This document shows, piece after piece, positions 13,222 through 16,892 of a stretch of DNA of 16,892 nt (position 1 is its first letter; the number at the start of each line of letters is the position of its first letter). The notes beneath the pieces were generated by a model. That model was given only the letters and a program-made list of their open reading frames with translations, made no database searches and had not been told where the DNA came from. The translations under genes and the position numbers were made by a program. This DNA comes from JANNSX01 sp031403155 (lineage in GTDB: Bacteria; Pseudomonadota; Alphaproteobacteria; Rhizobiales; Hyphomicrobiaceae), in the NCBI GenBank assembly GCA_031403155.1, contig JANNSX010000026.1, positions 1 through 16,892 on the forward strand. The letters are read 5' to 3'.

Positions 13222-14496
13222 TCACGCGCGCCTGAGTCCCATCTCATTCCACAGCGTGACGAGCGCCCCGACCAGCTCCTCGATATCCGCTTCGCTGTGC
13301 ACCGGGCTCGGGGTCAGGCGGATGCGCTCGGTGCCGCGGGGGACGGTCGGGTAGTTGATGGGCTGCACGTAGATGGCGAAGCGTTCCAGTAGTGCGTCCG
13401 TCAACGCCTTGCATGTGACGGGATCGCCGACGAGGACGGGCACGATGTGGCTCGGTCCCTCGATGAGCGGTAGTTCAGCCGCGCGCAACCGCTGCTTCAA
13501 CTGCTCAGCTCGCGCCTGATGGAGCGCCCGCTCGGCGCTGCTCGCCTTCAGATGGCGGACGCTCGCCAGCGCGCCGGCGCAAATCACCGGCGCGAGCGAG
13601 GTCGTGAAGATGAAGCCCGGCGCGTAAGAGCGGATGGCATCGCACAGCACGGCCGAGCCCGCGATGTAGCCGCCCATCAAACCGAACCCCTTGGCGAGCG
13701 TGCCCTCGATGACGTCGATGCGATCAAGGACGCCATCGCGCTCGGCGACGCCGCCGCCGCGCGAGCCGTAGAGGCCGACGGCGTGCACCTCGTCGAGATA
13801 GGTCATGGCGCCGTGACGGCGGGCGATTTCGGCAATCTCGGCCAACGGCGCGATATCGCCATCCATGGAGTAGACGGACTCGAAGGCGACGATCTTCGGC
13901 ACGCCGGCCGGATACTCGCCGAGCAGTTGATCCAGATGCGCGACGTCGTTGTGGCGGAAGATACGCTTGGGCCCGCCGCCGTGGCGGATACCTTCGATCA
14001 TCGAGGCATGGTTCAACGCATCGGAGAAGATGACGGCGCCGGGAAGGAGTTTCGCGAGCGTCGATAGCGTCGCGTCGTTGGCGATGTAGCCGGAGGTGAA
14101 GAGGAGCGCCGCCGCCTTGCCGTGCAAGTCCGCGAGCTCGGCCTCGAGCGCCACGTGATAGCGCGTCGTGCCGGAGATGTTGCGGGTGCCGCCGGAACCG
14201 GCCCCGGCCGTATCGATCGCCCCGTGCATGGCGGCGAGCACCGAGGGGTGCTGGCCCATCCCCAGATAGTCGTTCGAGCACCACACCTTGATGCGGCGCT
14301 CCGCGAGGCCACTCTGCGCGAGCGCATGCGGGAACTGTCCGCACTCGCGCTTGAGATCGGCGAAATGCCGGTAACGGCCTTCCTGGCGAAGCGACTCGAT
14401 CGCTTCGGCGAGCATGAGGTCGTGGTGACCGGATTTCTGGTTGGGAGGATTGGTCGGCTCGCGAGCTTGCGCTTGCGCGGCATGCGATGGGCTCAT
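13222..14496 (-). CDS. hemA: 5-aminolevulinate synthase
   Basis: This 424-residue PLP enzyme condenses glycine and succinyl-CoA to 5-aminolevulinate, the first step of heme (and, where present, chlorophyll or B12) synthesis by the Shemin route. Signature blocks are WCSNDYLGMGQHPSVLAAMH, GAGSGGTRNISGTTRYH, LHGKAAALLFTSGYIANDAT, LNHASMIEGIRHG, AFESVYSMDGD, YLDEVHAVGLYG (D235) and EGTLAKGFGLMGGYIAG, with K269 as the PLP lysine. The C-terminal INYPTVPRGTERIRLTPSP is also typical. By comparison with R. capsulatus (PLP Lys248, from memory) the N-terminus is about 21 residues longer, with a Gln/Pro-rich start. The ATG at 14496 has GGGGAGG 5 bases upstream; Met28 (14415) lacks one. The residue after the PLP lysine is Gly where I expect Ala. 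It is convergent with the dehydrogenase and is the only heme gene here. Confidence 0.93.
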   Translation of the reverse strand: MSPSHAAQAQAREPTNPPNQKSGHHDLMLAEAIESLRQEGRYRHFADLKRECGQFPHALAQSGLAERRIKVWCSNDYLGMGQHPSVLAAMHGAIDTAGAGSGGTRNISGTTRYHVALEAELADLHGKAAALLFTSGYIANDATLSTLAKLLPGAVIFSDALNHASMIEGIRHGGGPKRIFRHNDVAHLDQLLGEYPAGVPKIVAFESVYSMDGDIAPLAEIAEIARRHGAMTYLDEVHAVGLYGSRGGGVAERDGVLDRIDVIEGTLAKGFGLMGGYIAGSAVLCDAIRSYAPGFIFTTSLAPVICAGALASVRHLKASSAERALHQARAEQLKQRLRAAELPLIEGPSHIVPVLVGDPVTCKALTDALLERFAIYVQPINYPTVPRGTERIRLTPSPVHSEADIEELVGALVTLWNEMGLRRA

Positions 14497-14864
14497 GGAA
14501 ACCTCCCCCTATTCAGGCGATGGCTCGCAAATGCCACGGACGCCGGCTGCGAAGCGGCTCGCATTTGCGGGACAGAGCGTCAGGAAACAGCCCATGCGTG
14601 TCGAAACGAGGGCCTATCACGTCCTATGAGCTGTGGTCACGCCGAGCACAGTTCAATACGCCATCGCGTAACAGCGCGTGTCGTGAAGTGTGCCCGTGAA
14701 ACGAAACGGGGCGCTCGACTCCTGCCGAGCACCCCGAAATTGCAAACCGACAGAAGCAGTCCTCAGAGCGGATCCGGGCCAACCGAAATCAAAAACCCGC
14801 CCTAGAGTCTAGGCTTGGAGCACGCTCTCACGGCGAACCGGTTCCCACTTCGCCTGAACGTGCT
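14497..14864. other. hemA upstream region (368 bp): inverted repeat and promoter area, no gene
   Basis: No convincing gene is seen. On the minus strand this is the hemA promoter and leader. An inverted pair CGCAAATGC / GCATTTGCG frames 14525-14574 near the hemA start and could be a regulator site or leader hairpin. A partial TTGAAC motif lies farther upstream on the minus strand, but no clear -10 was found. I see no FNR-type TTGAT-N4-ATCAA box. A small palindrome CCTAGA-G-TCTAGG (14801-14813) and a repeat at 14818-14867 occupy the far end. Confidence 0.45.
14701..14736 (-). terminator. Probable Rho-independent terminator downstream of the L,D-transpeptidase
   Basis: On the minus strand the arms CGGGGTGCTCG (14736-14726) and CGAGCGCCCCG (14717-14707) pair over 11 bp with one G-U wobble, and TTTCGTTT follows. 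It lies about 130 bases past the transpeptidase stop and well before hemA, so it probably ends the transpeptidase transcript. The T tract is interrupted, which lowers confidence. Confidence 0.55.
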
Positions 14865-14867
14865 CTA
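14818..14867. repeat. Palindromic repeat covering the L,D-transpeptidase stop codon
   Basis: Outer arms GAGCACG / CGTGCTC (14818-14824, 14859-14865) and inner arms GGCGAA / TTCGCC flank AACCGGTT. The minus-strand form TAGAGCACG...GAACCGGTT...CGTGCTC is a type I remember as very common in Hyphomicrobiales genomes. The TAG stop of the transpeptidase is the first three bases of the element as read on the minus strand. Confidence 0.75.
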
Positions 14868-16583
14868 GTAGGACGACGCCAGCTGGTCGACGCCGATCGA
14901 CGCGTCCTTCTTGTAGAGGTCGCGGCGGAAGTGGACGGTGCCGTCCTCGGTCGCCCAGGCGGTGATGTAGACCCAGTAGAGCGGGACTGATTTCTTCAGC
15001 TTCACATCCTCGCTCTGGCCGTTCTCCTTCATCGACATCACGCGATTATAGCCCCAGCCGCCATTCTCCCGGAGGAGCCAGGTGGCCAGCCGCTCGACAT
15101 GCTGCACACGGATGCACCCGGAACTCGCCGCGCGATAGGTCTTCTCGAACAGCCGCGGCGAGGGCGTGTCGTGCATGTAGACCGAGTGCGGGCTGGCAAA
15201 GTCGATCTTGACGAAGCCAAGCGGATTGTCGGCGCCCGATTGCTGCACGTAGCGATATCCGAGCACGGACTCGGACGACCAGTTGATCTTTTCCGGATCG
15301 AGCTTGCGGCCCGAGCCGTCATAGGCATCGATGCCGAACTTCGTCAGCACGCTCTGGTTCTTACGCGCGAGCTCCCGGCCCTTCGGCACGAGGTCTTCCT
15401 TGAGGACGGTCGGCGGCACGGTCCAGGTCGGATTAAACTTCAGTTGATTGATGGCGGAAGTCAGCAGAGGGCTCGGCCGGTCGGGCTTGCCGACGACGCC
15501 GACGAGACGCAGATCGACCTTGCCGCCGTTGACCGCCTCGATCTCCTGCGCGGGAATGTTGACCATCACGTACTTCTGGTTGGCCGTCTTGGCGAAGGAC
15601 TGGATGCGCGTGAGGTTGGCTTTCAACTGCTTCAGTCGCGAGCTCGCCGGCACGTTCAATGCGTTGAGTGTGCGCGTGCCGTTCTTGGCGAGCGATTTGT
15701 CGAGCAGCTCGCCGGTCGGCGTCAGGCCGTTGCGGATCTGGAAGCGGCGGACCGCGTCCTCGACCGATCCGTCGAAAGATCCGTCACCGAACATGCTGCC
15801 GCCGTCGAGGTCACCTTCGATCTCGAGGCGCTTCCGGAGAACTGCGACGGCCTCACCGGAGGTGCCGGGCGCCATTTGAACTTTCGGAACGGTCGGCCAG
15901 CCGCCGGCGGCGACGATCGCCTCGTAGCGGGCGATGGCTCGCTTCAAGGACTCTGCATTGGCCGGCGAAAGGGTCGGGCGGCCCAGCGGAAGATCCGCGC
16001 CGAGGTCAGGCTCGCCGAAGCTGAACAGGCTCCAGCTGGCGTTGCTGCCGCTATCATCTTGAAGCTGGTCCTCGTCGGCCGGAGCGTCGGTGACTTTCTT
16101 CTTGCTCTTCTTGGAGGTGTCCTCTTCCTCGGTCTCGGCGACGGCGGCCGATTGTGTCGCGGGCGCGGGGTCGAAGATGCTGCCGAAAATCGAGCTACTC
16201 TCGGTCGGCGGCCAATTCTCGCCGCGCGCACCGGTGCGCTTCACGGCCGCCCGCTTCTTCGGCTTGGCATCCGCCGAGGCAACGGCCTTCTTGGACTTCT
16301 TCTTCGCGGTCTTTTTCTTAGGCTTCTTCTTCGCCGTCGCGGCGTCAGGCGCGGTTGCCGCTGGTACCGAGGTGGCTGTCGTCGTGGTGGTCGCGCCGGC
16401 AACCGGCACGTCGACCTTCGGCACGGGCGTCGTAGCCGCCGTCGTGGTGGCCGCGGTCGCCGCAGGCTTCGGATCGGCGCTGACAGCACCCGAAAATCCG
16501 GTGAGCGAAATGACGAAAGCACCCGTCACGGCGAAGGACAGAACGGCCTTCGATACCAGACGGCAGCAGGTGCGATCGACCAT
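14865..16583 (-). CDS. L,D-transpeptidase (YcbB/YkuD type), envelope-anchored
   Basis: This 572-residue protein builds meso-DAP to meso-DAP (3-3) crosslinks in peptidoglycan or attaches proteins to it, in the periplasm. Residues 13-35 are a signal or anchor helix. Residues 38-84 are Thr/Ala/Pro-rich, 85-120 are very basic (KKKPKKKTAKKKSKK), and 130-200 are a low-complexity acidic and Ser-rich stretch. A scaffold with a peptidoglycan-binding-like segment (LRKRLEIEGDLDGGSMFGDG, FDGSVEDAVRRFQIRNGL; about 249-297) precedes the YkuD catalytic domain: H471 in YMHDTPSP and C490 in AASSGCIRVQH, the essential His and nucleophile. The ATG at 16583 has AAGGGGG 4 bases upstream. The stop lies in a palindromic repeat. 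It is probably monocistronic. The family call is very safe; whether it crosslinks or anchors proteins is not shown. The enzyme pairs thematically with the glucosaminidase, but they are far apart. Confidence 0.92.
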   Translation of the reverse strand: MVDRTCCRLVSKAVLSFAVTGAFVISLTGFSGAVSADPKPAATAATTTAATTPVPKVDVPVAGATTTTTATSVPAATAPDAATAKKKPKKKTAKKKSKKAVASADAKPKKRAAVKRTGARGENWPPTESSSIFGSIFDPAPATQSAAVAETEEEDTSKKSKKKVTDAPADEDQLQDDSGSNASWSLFSFGEPDLGADLPLGRPTLSPANAESLKRAIARYEAIVAAGGWPTVPKVQMAPGTSGEAVAVLRKRLEIEGDLDGGSMFGDGSFDGSVEDAVRRFQIRNGLTPTGELLDKSLAKNGTRTLNALNVPASSRLKQLKANLTRIQSFAKTANQKYVMVNIPAQEIEAVNGGKVDLRLVGVVGKPDRPSPLLTSAINQLKFNPTWTVPPTVLKEDLVPKGRELARKNQSVLTKFGIDAYDGSGRKLDPEKINWSSESVLGYRYVQQSGADNPLGFVKIDFASPHSVYMHDTPSPRLFEKTYRAASSGCIRVQHVERLATWLLRENGGWGYNRVMSMKENGQSEDVKLKKSVPLYWVYITAWATEDGTVHFRRDLYKKDASIGVDQLASSY

Positions 16584-16892
16584 GGGACCCCCTTGGGTGT
16601 AATGCTCATGACCACGTTATGTGGCCCACCGTGGCGAACACGATCTCCTACCACAGTGCCAGGGTGTGAACAAATCCCGAGGCAGCGGCAAAACCGTGTC
16701 CAGCGAATCGCAGATGAATTGGCACGACATAACGAACCGCATGATCCGGCTCCGGAGCATGCGGTCTCGGCTCGACACCAATCCAACAGCGCGACTACAG
16801 GATGGGAGGCAGAAAACACGGGCTCGCGGCCAGAGGCAACGCACGAGCGCGAGAGGACTGTCCGCAGGGGCACAGCTGAGGCATCTGGGCAA
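16584..16892. other. Upstream region of the L,D-transpeptidase to the window edge (309 bp), no gene seen
   Basis: Two open minus-strand frames here lack ribosome sites and family likeness, so I do not call them. This is the likely promoter and leader of the transpeptidase. A near-perfect palindrome stands at 16737-16764: CCGCATG-a-TCCGG-ct-CCGGA-g-CATGCGG. A weak promoter candidate on the minus strand has TTGTTC and TAGGAG 17 bases apart, but the match is poor. Confidence 0.4.

Noticed and set aside
16526..16873. Small minus-strand frame upstream of the transpeptidase
   Set aside because: It overlaps the transpeptidase start, lacks a ribosome site and resembles no family.

Overview
This GC-rich window looks like chromosomal DNA from an alphaproteobacterium, most likely of the order Hyphomicrobiales (Rhizobiales). 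The reasons are an alphaproteobacterial-type 5-aminolevulinate synthase (the Shemin route to heme), a YcbB-type L,D-transpeptidase with a long Ala/Thr/Lys-rich N-terminus, and several families of intergenic palindromic repeats of the kind common in that order. I see no phage, transposase, CRISPR, rRNA or tRNA signal. The content is mostly housekeeping and envelope genes, with many small repeats between them.

Layout. Positions 1-447 (-) hold the N-terminal half of an unrecognised membrane-anchored protein. A plus-strand run follows: an AIM24/TIGR00266 protein (598-1443), a fused pteridine-reductase-like SDR plus dihydroneopterin aldolase (1501-2694), an exported glucosaminidase-like murein hydrolase (2872-3957) with a strong terminator, a DUF3604/PHP-like metallohydrolase (4153-6411), and an exported staphylococcal-nuclease-fold nuclease (6537-7067). 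Positions 7128-7319 are a composite inverted repeat. Next comes a sugar-acid-like block: an SDR dehydrogenase (7391-8143, -) divergent from a LacI-family regulator (8324-9403, +), which converges on a 3-oxo-tetronate kinase-like gene (9533-10861, -). Two head-to-head 67-bp repeat units (10872-11025) separate the kinase from a GFA/CENP-V zinc protein (11048-11449, -), followed by a small exported four-cysteine protein (11506-11805, -). The right end has a carnitine-dehydrogenase-like 3-hydroxyacyl-CoA dehydrogenase (12243-13214, +), hemA (13222-14496, -) and the L,D-transpeptidase (14865-16583, -).

The most interesting protein is the SDR-FolB fusion. Both halves keep complete catalytic residue sets with the expected spacing, so it may be a bifunctional pterin enzyme (folate or tetrahydromonapterin branch). 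The other notable theme is how tightly repeats sit against genes. One element fills the whole gap before the fusion gene and touches its ATG. A second copy of that element is interrupted by a different mini-repeat. Two genes (lacI-type and L,D-transpeptidase) have their TAG stop inside or against a palindrome. I do not see a clearly new multi-gene system; the fusion enzyme and the repeat architecture are the best leads.
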